The position numbers and the translations under genes were made by a program. Under the pieces are notes generated by a model that was given only the letters and a program-made list of their open reading frames with translations, had not been told where the DNA came from and made no database searches. A DNA stretch of 64,000 nt from Nomia melanderi (lineage: Eukaryota > Arthropoda > Insecta > Hymenoptera > Halictidae), in assembly GCF_051020985.1 (NCBI RefSeq), contig NC_135002.1, positions 9,548,001-9,612,000 on the forward strand, in the 5' to 3' direction. This document shows positions 14,157 through 24,728 of this stretch, piece by piece. Within the stretch, counting starts at the first letter, position 1; every line of letters begins with the position of its first letter.

Positions 14157-15354
14157 AGTGCGAGAAAGTTTAATTATACAGATAAACAACTAATCGTTGG
14201 ACAAATTATTATCAGTTTATAGTTTAAAGTGTCGAGTAAATTCGTGGAAGCAGTTAACCGGTGAATCCCAGGTTAGTGACGTGTCAGGTTTTTCATTCAC
14301 TTACCGATCCGCTATAGACAGTCGCATGATTCTAGATCTCGTTGGCCGGATCATAATTCTCGCGAGTGTCACTCGGCCGGCAGTGATCGGTTATGTACCT
14401 TCTTTCCCGAGCGCTGAGAGATAACAGGCATTCACATCGCACCCAGGACGCCAGTGAAGCGTAGCTAACAGCAACTAGGTTAATGCCAGGAAATAGTATC
14501 GCTAGGTTGTTGCCGAAACGCAGCGCGGCAGTGAACCAGACAATAGTTTCGCATAACGCGAAATAAAACAAAAAAGCCGGTCAGATTTTACCGTTTCTCC
14601 CCGGAAAAGCGGACTTCCCGGACTGTTTTGTTCGGGGAACGCGAGGCTCGTGTTCTCTGTGAGAATCGGCAACGATTCTTGAACTCCGGAACGGGCATTG
14701 TTGCGCGCCGGGGTTCATTAAAGCAAATTACAGGCGATGCAACAGATTTAGCGCGGCCCGCGCGAAATTACTATTAACGGATATCGATGAACCAATTTAC
14801 GCCCGATAACGCGGACGGCGTTATCGCGATCGAGATGTAAAAGTGATCGATCGATCGGTCGATATATGTATATATGTGTGACTTTTATTAACCGTTTGAG
14901 TCCCGCGGATTTTCGCAAAAGCCCCCGTGAAAAATACCAAGCGGCACGATTGCGCTTCTTTCGTTTCAATTCAGAAACGGAATGACGCTTTTCTATTTTT
15001 CCAGTTTTAGCGTGTAATAACAAAACTAAGAATGAATAATTACTAGCACTTTATGACTGGCACTTTTAGATAGTGTAACGGAGAAGCGTTAAAAGGTTAA
15101 TATTTATGAACCAATAGTTACAGAATTTATTTAGGGAATAGTATTTAAAGTGCATGTCTATTGTTGAGCAATGACTTTTGTTTGGAATTATATGACTGTG
15201 AGATAATATTTAAGGGTGGCCATACTGAAGAACAAATTGATTAATTCAGTTGAATATATTATTAATTGAATTGATTTAAAAGTAAATTTAATCTTATGGG
15301 GTTTAATTTAAACATATATATATATATTTAAGTATTAATATATAAATTTTCATG
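14157..15354. other. Satellite edge and non-coding flank
   Basis: The array stops after gtttcc at 14156. The next 16 or so bases (agtgcgagaaagtttaatt region) still resemble unit positions 24-40 if three bases are deleted, so a short decayed remnant of the unit may lie at 14157-14175. Beyond it the DNA is single-copy-looking. The first 700 bp are mixed in composition with CpG-rich words; 15000-15354 is AT-rich with a TA run near 15315-15330. A GATC-type simple repeat sits at 14844-14862. Short open frames at 14197, 14332 and 14748 lack any recognisable protein character. Confidence 0.6.
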
Positions 15355-15795
15355 TTAGATCGGAGCCTGGGAAAACGCACCGACCGGGATAATATGCAAA
15401 TCAGCGGTATGAATTCCGATCGCGCCGCTAGAAATCTTTACGCGGTTACCGACGGGAAATACAGAAGTCATGAGCGTCGCTTGTCGAGTTAAATCCTGAT
15501 AATTATAATTTACCGTGAAAAATCCGGGAATTTGCAGCCCGTCCGCTGTTTCGTTCCAATCGGGAAACTTTCGGTGATTTGAGATCATTTTAAACGGTAG
15601 GTCTATATACTCGTTTTTTGATATTTTTGTCCCAGTGGGTCCCGACGACGAAGCTTCCCCGTTTTTCGATAACTCTGGGAAATTTTCTCTGGTAGGTCTC
15701 GACAACTGATTAATTATACTCGGCGTATTAAATTTAGGAATTCTTCTTATACCTCTGTAGTCGAATAAAACTTTTTTTCTAATAAACTCTAACAA
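15355..15795 (-). CDS. Possible terminal coding exon, unknown protein, 146 codons
   Basis: This minus-strand frame is open for 146 codons and ends at a TAA at 15355-15357. It has no ATG near its beginning; the frame is open up to a TAA at 15817-15819, and a CAG at 15796-15798 could be a 3' splice site, so it reads best as a last exon rather than a whole gene. The composition supports coding: the frame is clearly less AT-rich than the DNA on both sides, and the translation is evenly mixed, with charged, aromatic and glycine/proline residues spread along it. The central stretch has an acidic-aromatic segment (FPDWNETADG) followed by hydrophobic beta-like segments, and the C-terminus reads PVGAFSQAPI. 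I do not recognise the family. It could be a host gene exon, a decayed mobile-element gene or an integrated viral fragment. Chance is not excluded. Confidence 0.35.
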   Translation of the reverse strand: MLEFIRKKVLFDYRGIRRIPKFNTPSIINQLSRPTRENFPELSKNGEASSSGPTGTKISKNEYIDLPFKMISNHRKFPDWNETADGLQIPGFFTVNYNYQDLTRQATLMTSVFPVGNRVKISSGAIGIHTADLHIIPVGAFSQAPI

Positions 15796-16288
15796 CTGAA
15801 TGATTATATTCAGTGCTTAAATGTTTTTGAAAGTCATAATTTGTCAATGTTTTTATGTTTTTTTTCTGTTGTATTTCAACGATTGAAAACCGGGACTATT
15901 ATAAAATTTTTAATTTTCTGGTATTGCTGTCGACAATTTTTTTGTAGCTAAATAATGTTAAATATTAATAATAAATAACGTTGTTAATTATAAATTCGAT
16001 AATAACGAAATACATTACACTACACGATGATATTATTCACTGTGCAACACCATTTTAGTGCTACTTTTATAATATAATGCTATCATAATGTTATTCAAAA
16101 CATGTGTTCCAATTATAAACGAGTAAAGCAGATCTTCCTAACGATAACAAGCTGAAACGAAACAATTTATTGTATTATATTTACAGCCACGTGTGTTATT
16201 AAAATAATGTTGCCCGAACGAGGTGATTAGTCTGATTTTGACCAGAGAAACCTCATTAATTCACTGATGGTAGTTCCATGAGATACAA
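15796..16288. other. AT-rich non-coding stretch
   Basis: This separates the two candidate minus-strand exons. It is strongly AT-rich with T runs and ATAAT clusters. Read on the minus strand, it could be an intron joining 16289-16564 to 15355-15795, but the upstream frame has its own stop before 16289 and no strong donor site stands out, so this is not supported. Confidence 0.5.
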
Positions 16289-16564
16289 TTAAAAGTATGG
16301 AAAGTCTTGTGTTGCACTGGCACGATGCATGCCTAGATCATCAGCGCCTGTGGGAATGTGAAAATTAAACAATAACGCATTGAAATCAATTCGTAATTGC
16401 ATATAATTTACAAATTCATGCGGTCTATCACTTTGTTCTGCTGTATTAGGTACACACATGGATTCGTTATTGCAGCACGGCTGATTTATTATTCCAGTGT
16501 TTGCAGGCCCAACAATACTTTTCGTTTTCCCCGAGAGGCAGGAAGTGGAGCGTCCAGATTTCAT
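16289..16564 (-). CDS. Possible small coding region or exon, 91 codons, unknown
   Basis: A minus-strand frame opens with an ATG at 16562-16564 in an unusually good initiation context (GCCACCATGA) and runs 91 codons to TAA. Just upstream on the same strand the bases TTTAG precede GCCACC, so a splice acceptor is possible there. The translation contains a cysteine pair followed by a third cysteine (CCNNESMC near residues 31-38), a mixed central part, and a C-terminus ending in FPYF. No signal peptide or membrane segment is visible. I do not recognise it. It lies about 500 bp upstream, in minus-strand terms, of the 15355-15795 frame, so both could belong to one decayed or spliced gene. A chance frame remains a real alternative at this length. 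Confidence 0.22.
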   Translation of the reverse strand: MKSGRSTSCLSGKTKSIVGPANTGIINQPCCNNESMCVPNTAEQSDRPHEFVNYMQLRIDFNALLFNFHIPTGADDLGMHRASATQDFPYF

Positions 16565-18153
16565 GGTGGCCTAAATTTCTAGTAGGTTTCTAAACAGCCA
16601 CTGTGCGAAATTTAATGCAGATCTGTCAATGAGTTTAGGAGGCGAAAGAAAACGCACAATGGACGTTCACGCAGTTGTCAGTCAGCAATTATCTTGTAGA
16701 CAAATAATAAATATACAAGGAAAACTGGAAAGAAGAAGTATCTACTTTTTAATCAGATATTTCGAACTTGAAGAAATCTTTTTACTTGATTCTTTTTTAG
16801 CTTCGGTACGGTGGCTGACATTAAAATGCATTCAGAGATGCACAATGCTATGACCTTAATTATTAATGTTCTTTAATTCTTACAATTCAGGTTAACGATG
16901 AAATTTATTTCTATCGAAAAATCGATAAGACGAGACTTTATTTAGGCGAGTTACTTTAATGAAGCACCTCTTATAAATAATAACAATAACAATAATAATT
17001 CATCGATATTCAAGAACCATAATTTGTGACACGTACATTGTCTCCAACGAAAGTTCAGGGGTCATCACACGCTTGACCCTTTCTACACGAGAGAAAGCAA
17101 AGAACATCCGCCATCGAAAGAGAGATAGGTTGACATTGCGAGGGTCAGAACACTGTTAGTATGTAGGTAATTAGTCTAGGTTCTGGGAACCTAGTCTGTA
17201 CGGACGACTATGGCAACTTGCCCAACCATCTCGTTTGTGGGCCACATGCGTCCAGTTTCAATCGTTTTTGCTAACCCAGCAGAAGAAAAGGATACAATTA
17301 ACCTACTGAAAAACGATATTACCATTTGTACAAATATTCCAGCTACGACTAATTGCATTTTCAATTCGCACAAACGTTTCCAACTATGAATAATGTAATT
17401 TGCAATTCGTCACGCTTCTCGAAATGAACCATTTAAATCAAAATTTAAATCTGAAACCCTAGAGGACATTTGAAATTATTGCATCCACAAGAAAATGTGG
17501 TTACTTCTATTAACATTCTCCTTATACTGGAAACAAAAATACACAAAAGAATGTACAGTAGAATAGAACAAATCCTCACGCAAGCTTCCCTACTTCATTT
17601 AATTCCAAACAGAGATACACATTCTATTTCACATAAAAATCCATAATCTAATAACACGGAGCACGCAGACCCAAGATTTATTGCACGGTGGACAGCCCGA
17701 GTCGGAAACTGTCGCAAGAAGCGACAAGCCATACGTTTTTATCGATTCGTCTACAAAGCAGATATCATTCGATTCCGCGGGGTTCGAAACTGTTGCGGTT
17801 TGCTCGTTGCGCCGGCGCGGCGACAAAGTAAACTCGTCGGCCGAATAAAAACCATCTGAGCACGGTGCACGTTGGGGCTAACGATCCGTGAAATCGTGTA
17901 TTTGCGAAACGGTCTCGCGCGATCTTCTGCGAAAGGGAACAACGCGGAACGAGCGATTCATTGGCCGATCCGTTGTTGCGTCCAGGAATCAATAGCGCCG
18001 CTCTGATGCACCCCACTTCTCTTTTCAGAGCCCCGGCGTTAAGTATTCTACAGTATTTTAGGTCACGCGACTAGGAAGCTCTAAATTTATCGATTCGGAG
18101 TGCAATAAGATTGTACGCGGAAAAGGTATTAGCGGAGAGATGAGCAAAAGTGT
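16565..18153. other. Non-coding stretch with a paired GGGTCA motif
   Basis: Nothing gene-like is supported. An (AAT/AAC) microsatellite lies at 16976-16999. At 17059-17079 GGGTCA faces TGACCC across nine bases, with a further GGGTCA near 17141; such half-sites are known for nuclear receptors, but occupancy is unknown. Around 17760-18030 the DNA becomes GC-rich and several overlapping short frames appear on the minus strand, which I read as chance. A good plus-strand splice-acceptor-like tract (polypyrimidine then CAG) ends at 18028, but every frame after it soon stops. Confidence 0.5.
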
Positions 18154-18403
18154 CGACGCGTACCAGATTCCGACTGCGGAATCCTTTGTAAATCTGCGTA
18201 ATATACGGCTCGAGACTCAGCTCTCCTATAGAGTGCAACACTCGAACGCTAAGTATCGAGATTTATCGGCGTTACCGTTGCCGCCGCGCGATAAAGATAA
18301 CATAACAATAAGGGCACGATAAAGATGCGAAAGAACTCGGGTCGGGAATGATATATTTCGGAGATCTACAAGGAACTTCGCTGGAAGAATCTGGTACACG
18401 TCA
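18154..18403. repeat. Foldback inverted repeat with arms of about 60 bp
   Basis: The left arm (about 18154-18213) starts gacgcgtaccagattc; the right arm (about 18340-18403) read in reverse complement starts gacgtgtaccagattc and continues with imperfect matches (tcctttgtaaatctgcg against tccttgtagatctccg). The spacer is about 130 bp. Because the arms are complementary, short frames on opposite strands translate to similar peptides, which are a by-product and not genes. The structure suggests an old TIR-type miniature element, but I could not define its outer ends or a target duplication. Confidence 0.7.
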
Positions 18404-20405
18404 ATAATTTTCTGCGGCGCTGTACGTGGACTGAATGAATGGTGAAAGGAAAGTTTCTCGTTCACACTTGTTCCTCGTCGATGGAGCTTCCTGTGGAAGA
18501 ATGATTGTTGCGCTTGACCCCTATTGATGTTTTTATATTCTATCGATAATTCTCTCGTTTATGCAGCATTAGTATATTCCTGATTATAAGCGTATTATAT
18601 TAAAAGAGTACGAAATATAGGAATATATTTAAAAAAAAGGAACGTTAATTTTGTAAACAAGTTATTTCGAGTTTCGAAAAATTCGAGGAAAGATAAGTTT
18701 TTGTATCTTTTACAGGTAATGCAGTGGCGTGTACGAGTTTTTTTATATCCATTTCTCTTTAAGTGACTTTTGAATAGGTTGGGAATTCAACGTTGATGGA
18801 AAATTCACAGCGAGCCGTATTGCTGGTACACGTTGCTTTCAAAAAAGGGAATTGGGTTGCGGTGCAAAACCGGCAGCGGTGCTGTTACATGCTGAATCTA
18901 ATGGGCGAGACAAATAGGTCCCTTCTAACCTCGCAGAAGAAAAGCTTCCGTCTTTAATTAATTGATCGATCGATCGATCGGTCGATCCAGGCGAAACAGA
19001 ATTGTGTAATTAATTGACTAATTAATTAAATCTGTATCGTATCGTCTACGGTTGATTGTGAGTCCCGGGATCGGCTGTAACAGACAGTTAATTAATTACT
19101 TTCAGCGGCGGTCTAAATTAACAGGACTTCGAACTCTTCGAAAATTTATTGGCTGGGAACACTTTCTATACGGCCCGATCAAAAACTATAGAATTCCATA
19201 CTTTCTCCTTTCAATTTGTTTCAATAGTGCCATGGATATCAATAGTGTTCCAAGAATAAACTACACTGCTGCAATACGCCTCGTATTAATGCAAAAATAT
19301 CATATCACCATTAACGAACGCTGAACAAAACACCGGTTCGCTCCACTTTGACATTTCGAAAACAGCGAACCGAGAGATAATCAGAAATCTAAATAGAGAA
19401 TTAAGATATAATTAGAAAATATTGACAGAACATTAGCATCCCAGTATAAGAACATCAAAGTTTCAATCAATTTCCATTCGATAGGAAAACAAAAACTTGA
19501 TTCGGCTCACAGCGATACGTGTCAGCGACAACAACGGCCACGCAACGGGCTAATGGAATCGACTGATCGATGGGAATTATTTAAATGGTTTACTTAATCA
19601 ATGCAGTTCATTAAATTACAACGCGCACACGGTTTCAAAAGAACACGTCATAGCCGACTACATAAACAGCGCTCTAGGCCTCCGCAGGGCGTGGAGGAAC
19701 GACGGGGCGAGGAGGGAAGGAGGGGGGCAGGGATATAGAGTCTAATGAGCGAATACGCCAATTAAAACAGCTCAGTAATTAAATGACTGATCGATGATGG
19801 GATTACTGTAATCACGACAAAGTAACGTTGCACCGGACGGCATAATCAATAGATACTTGCTAATGACATTCACGGGAGTCGATTATATCCTACGCGTCCG
19901 TGTGTTCGTTTAATCTCCCATTAACTACCGATGCGTCCCGGTGAAAATAATTCGGCAAAAAATCGGTTCAGTTACGACGGACGAAAAGTACGGCGGCGCT
20001 GGAAACGGGAAACGCGACCGGAAAGACGAATTGGAATTTAATGCGGCCGGACTGAGGCCTGGGTTCAGGAACCAGGATTATGCAGTCGAATTACGGTATT
20101 CAAGCTAATTAATAGGGAGACGTATCCCGTTCGCGTAATCAGACGGTCGGACACTCGAGTCTCCTAACAGTGATTATTCCACGTGTACTTCTGTATTTGT
20201 AACTGTCACAGGGGTTACGGTACTTTTACGTAAAATATTACAATCGGTATCATGTGTAAAGTACTTCGGCGTTGCCATAATAATGTGTTACGGTGGCTGT
20301 GAATAATAGATCCTAACCTTTGTCTGTTGGAGCTGGAAATGTTATGAAAATCTACAGTTTAATCATAAGTGGTAGTGAGATTTATTATTGGTATTGTTGC
20401 AATAA
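18404..20405. other. Non-coding stretch with GATC simple repeat and G-quadruplex motif
   Basis: There is no supported gene. A (GATC)n tract lies at about 18962-18988 and is flanked by several TTAATTAA words. At 19704-19732 four runs of three or more G are separated by loops of 2 to 6 bases, which fits the standard G-quadruplex pattern. The block 19740-20110 has many TAATTA and ATTA words with moderate GC, as in conserved regulatory DNA of developmental genes; that is inference and needs cross-species alignment. Confidence 0.45.
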
Positions 20406-20680
20406 AGTAACGATAATATTCTGATCCACGAAGAAGATGATTTTAGGACAACCTTGACCACTACTGTAATCGTAAGCACTCGATTTTGATTGCATTCGAT
20501 CTAGATTGTAGAAATACATGAAAAAAAAACAGTATTCTGATCAATTAAAAAAGATTTTAGAATTTTTCTCTTGTGATCTAATAATCTAGATGAGAACTAT
20601 AACTCCATGCACTCAATTTTAATTACGTTTAACTTCAAATACAGAAATGTATAGAAGAATAGTGTTGCGATCCCGAAAAA
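20406..20680. repeat. Degenerate tandem duplication, period about 116-133 bp
   Basis: The word attctgatc at 20418 recurs at 20534, and a weaker version (gttgcgatc) at 20664. Between them, the segment gcactcgattttgattgcattcgatc (from 20476) matches gcactcaattttaattacgtttaac (from 20609), and gaaatacatgaaaaaa matches gaaatgtatagaagaa. Spacing varies from 116 to 133 because of indels. This is an old local duplication of about two and a third copies with no coding content. Confidence 0.65.
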
Positions 20681-23600
20681 GGAGACTGATGTTACAATTT
20701 TTCAATTTGAACCCGGCGATCTAGACCACCGTGCGCCGGCACTAAGGATCGGTGATATATTCCTGGGGTATCGGAAGCTCTGAATACCGGTGGTCGATCT
20801 AACAAGGATAACGGTTACATTCGGCGAATAAATCGGCCGTGTTACGGAGCGATTCCTTTCGCTAATGCAGACAAGGGGGAAGCACGTGCCGGCGGCGATG
20901 CAGTTAGTGGACCGTATAAAGTGTCGGCGAACAGAGCGGGAAAATTTGAATCGCAGATAAGGCTTTTAATGTCGTGTTAAACACCGCCCACAGTCACTCC
21001 GCGTTCTGTTGAGTGCTTTGCACGCCGCTGATGAAGGTAATCGGTATGTCTAAGCCTTTCAGCCGAGAGCTTGTATATCCCTACGACCGGGGTAATTAAT
21101 CCTCGGGAAGATATTGCCCATGTTAAAATTCACGCACGGGAATTACAGTATTAGATTACTATTGGGAATTATGTTTCCGCTATATAATTAATAATTAGCA
21201 TGTTAATGCGCGATGAATTTAAAAGGTAACACGCGATCCGGTGCTCCGATCTAGTCGCATTTCGTACCGAGATTCGCGCCCGAGTGTTCATAAAATACAA
21301 AAGTGTAAAGATTCGCACGTTGCGCCAGCACCTGATACGATGCTCATAAATCCTTTTATATAACTACTATAACTTCAGACGAAACCTATATCCTTATTTG
21401 AAAAGAAAAACCTGTTACACGCTCTTGAAGCACACTTCGGTAAGCCTACAAAGTTTCGACCGGACAAACGTTTGCACGCGAAAGTTTCACACTGGAATTA
21501 TTCAACGTTTTCCGATGAGACATAGACGATATTCTTTGAAACCAACGAACATTCACATATAAATTAAGAAACATAGATTAAGCTATTTTATTTCATTATT
21601 TCATATATTGATGCATTATCCGAAGCAGAATATTATTTATAAGACTTTATAATTCATCGAAGTGGTGGCTAAGTCACCTCTCCAGTGTAAATAATTTCTT
21701 TGAGTAACAAAGACTCCTAAAATCAACATAATCTTTTACTATCGCAGTGAACAGATGTTTTAAGAGAAGCCTAATTATTTACGACGATGACTCGAATTTC
21801 GAGTCAGCTTTCACGGACGTTAAAAAGAAGCTGCAGGCATTGCGCTAAGGAGGATCAGCTGGAGTCATCGTTCAATGCTTCCCAATGATTGGTATTGTCG
21901 CTGGCATAATATCCGTAGCAGTTCTTATGACAGGGATTACGAGTTGGCAGAGACCTTATCCCGGCAACAATATGAATCATTAAGGGGCATTGTGCGCAGC
22001 GCAAGGATCACGGATCGCGAGGATTGTCGCGTGGAGAGGGTCGAGGACTCTCGAAGTCGCCGTTCCGTTCGCTCGTTTCAAAGTGAATCTTTTTTTGTCC
22101 CAGAAGCAGAGCGGGAAGACAAGTGCGCTGCGGAGAGTGCACAGCGCTAATTATTTGACTCGATGCTTGTTAAAGCTAATGGTCGCGATGTAATGGCGTT
22201 GCCGCGCGACGCTGCGCCACATTTCGTCTTAACATTCGTTTGCGGGATGGCAACGTACGCCTCGGGGAGAACGGGAACATAACGGCTCCGAGTAATTAAG
22301 CCGACCGGCCTAGGAAACAATTCTAAAATCTAACGAGTAATTGGAATACTCACTGGAATCACTACTAGCCTACATACGGGGCTAGGATTTCTTTTGTTCG
22401 CCGCGTTTCGGTTGGTCCGTCCTTCTCCGAGCCACGTCTTTTAGAAACTATCGAACATTTGGGTGTAAGGAACCATTCCGAGAGTTTAATTGGTAAAGTG
22501 AAATGTATCGATGATTAACCGGTTAATGTTATATAAATATAAATACTTCATATTTGGGTGTAAATATTTTGATACGAATATCTGATGTAAAATATTTCAT
22601 GTAAATATTTATACTTTAGATGCAAACATTGAGACATACGTTTCTCTGTGTATTGAAGCAATAACTATAATTTTGAATTTCATTAATGTAATACAAACGC
22701 TTGTATTCGTTTATTAGTCTGCATTCAAATTAGCGAGTATATTGAGAGACAGAAAATAAATGTTATACGATACTCACTGAAATCAAATTAAATGCGTTAT
22801 ACGTTATTCATTGAAGCAAAATTGGAATAACAAATATTTTCGTTGGAAACCTTCTGTCCTGCGATTACCTTCGACCGCCACTGTAAATTAATTTCAAGAC
22901 AGTTACGTCGGGGATCAAGTATTTATAAAATTTATCGGCGCCATTCCGCAAGTTTCCAATCATCCATCTTTTTACCGAAGTGCAACTCTTGTAAGGATTT
23001 AATTAGACAGCAATTTCTAAAATGTTTCTTCTTCGTTTGCCGGTGTACGCGGAAGTTAACGATCCGCTGTCGATAATTATTATCTGCATTATGCAAGAAC
23101 CGAGATACATTATTTCGTGGATGTAAAAGCGGCTGAACAACTGATATACTTCCTAGAAGATCAAATTTTCATAATCGCGTCGTTTCTGTTGTAATTTCTT
23201 AGAGGTCCGTTCCACTTATATTAAATTCTATCAGTGTCTACACTAGGTACATATTAATTTCTCTTCTAACCTCGCGTTATTCATAGAAAACCTGGACATT
23301 AATTTAATGACAATATCATACAAACTCGCGTAATTCATTAAAAATATTGGCTTAATGAAAACTCTATATCAAAAATACCGACAAATATATTAAATACATT
23401 TATTCATATATTTAATAAATACATCAAAGAGACCCGATTCAAACAGTACGATCGTCTAATAATCACGAATTTCATATATAATTAAATCATTTTCGAAATG
23501 GCACATCAATTTCCCAAAGATACAAAATGTGAACGGGCATATCGAAGTAGACCTCCAAGCATCCTCCGGTAGATCGATTTTCATACAACTTTAGTTACAA

Positions 23601-24026
23601 TTATTGCATTTGCGTTGTTCGATGATAGATAGCGTTTTCATTGTTCGGTACCGAACGTACACGGGATGAAATCGGTGGTAGCGGATATATTGAAAGGAAT
23701 TACGTGTAATATGTTTGAAATAGTGGGCCAGTGTCAGATGTATTATCGGGCAACCGAACTGTGCCGTTTAACCAAAAACGACGCGAAAATTATCGACGAT
23801 AAAATATACTTGATCCATCGACGTTCCCTGCTCTCGTTACACGTGGTCGGTTCCGCGTCCATTAACCCATTCGCAGGATGGTCATTTTGTATGTTTTGTG
23901 GACAAAGTGAACTTAGGCGATGCAGTGTAAGTAGAAAAGATCGAAAAAAATCCTTAGAAGCTAAGTAAATGGTATGATGATACAGTATTACAGAGAATAA
24001 CGAAAAATATTACGCGTTAATAACTG
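20681..24026. other. Non-coding stretch
   Basis: No gene is supported. Frames at 21875-22150 (arginine- and glutamate-rich, 91 codons) and 23666-23968 (100 codons) are the longest, but neither has recognisable features. The blocks 20700-21060 and 22190-22300 are CpG-rich; the blocks 22500-22830 and 23240-23500 are AT-rich, with loose repetition of tgtaaatattt-like words at 22560-22620 and of a 35-bp ttatacg...cactgaa unit at 22760-22825. Confidence 0.45.
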
Positions 24027-24124
24027 TTAACTTGTCAACTGTTGAATTTAGTTTCAAAAATCTTTTATTTTGTGTGCAATAAAATCAAACAATGAAGTGT
24101 GTGCTCGTCAATCCTATAAATAAT
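24027..24124. mobile_element. Decayed short piggyBac-type MITE, family 1
   Basis: The stretch begins with TTAA at 24027-24030, then cttgtcaactgttgaattta, and runs through aataaaatcaaacaatgaag. It aligns base for base with the intact 96-bp element at 51873-51968, which has aataaaatcaaccaatgacg at the same place. Similarity holds to about 24107; the right end, including its TTAA, has decayed. No coding capacity. Confidence 0.7.
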
Positions 24125-24346
24125 GTACTTGGGGTATATTGTAACGCTAACCGTACTGGAATCCGATCAAATGACCGGATTTAAAATTTTGCGTTTTCTT
24201 TTGTTCATTCAGTTGTATATCAATTCTTACATTGTCCAATTAATCGGTTTTTCAACGTTTGTTCGCCCTTTTGTTTCTGTTTCCACTAAAACAAATTTAT
24301 CATCTAAACCTGCTTACCTCTATTTCGTAGCCAGTTATTTGTCTGG

Positions 24347-24728
24347 TTAACCAATTAACTGCATTTGACGCGTATACACGTCGTCTTAAAGTTTGAAATG
24401 ATACTAACACTTTCAACGATGAACTCTTTATTTTTTCAGATAAACGTGTAATTCTTCTTCGTTTTGCTTTGGTTTTTCATTAAAATATACCCTAGCTGCA
24501 TTCGTCCTGCGTTTCACGGGTACGTACTTTCAAACTAAATTCCACAGTTAACGGTTCAAGATAGGAAAAGTACCGGTAAGGTTGGTGTTAATGAAAAACC
24601 GAAACGCAACAAAGAAGAATTACATGTGTATCTAAAAAAATAAATAATTCATCCTTGAAATAATTAGTATTTACCGTTTCAAGCTTTAAGATAACGTACA
24701 TACTCGTTAAACGCAGTAAATTGATTAA
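24347..24728. mobile_element. 374-bp foldback MITE with TTAA duplications, family 1
   Basis: TTAA at 24347-24350 and 24725-24728 flank a 374-bp body. The ends are inverted: CCAATTAACTGCATTTGACG on the left and, in reverse complement, TCAATTTACTGCGTTTAACG on the right. The inverted arms are long, 24351-24483 and 24588-24724, and by eye about three quarters identical, with a 104-bp unrelated centre. TTAA target duplications and CC-starting ends with this kind of sequence are typical of piggyBac-like elements, so this is a non-autonomous derivative that would have needed a transposase from elsewhere. Arm divergence says it is old. It is related to the elements at 24027 and 51869. Confidence 0.88.

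Noticed and set aside
18140..18465. Similar peptides from plus and minus strands, seeming paralogues
   Set aside because: They are the two arms of one inverted repeat read in opposite directions, not genes.
21875..22150. 91-codon arginine/glutamate-rich frame with an ATG
   Set aside because: Composition is odd but no domain is seen and an overlapping frame covers the same bases; left as non-coding.
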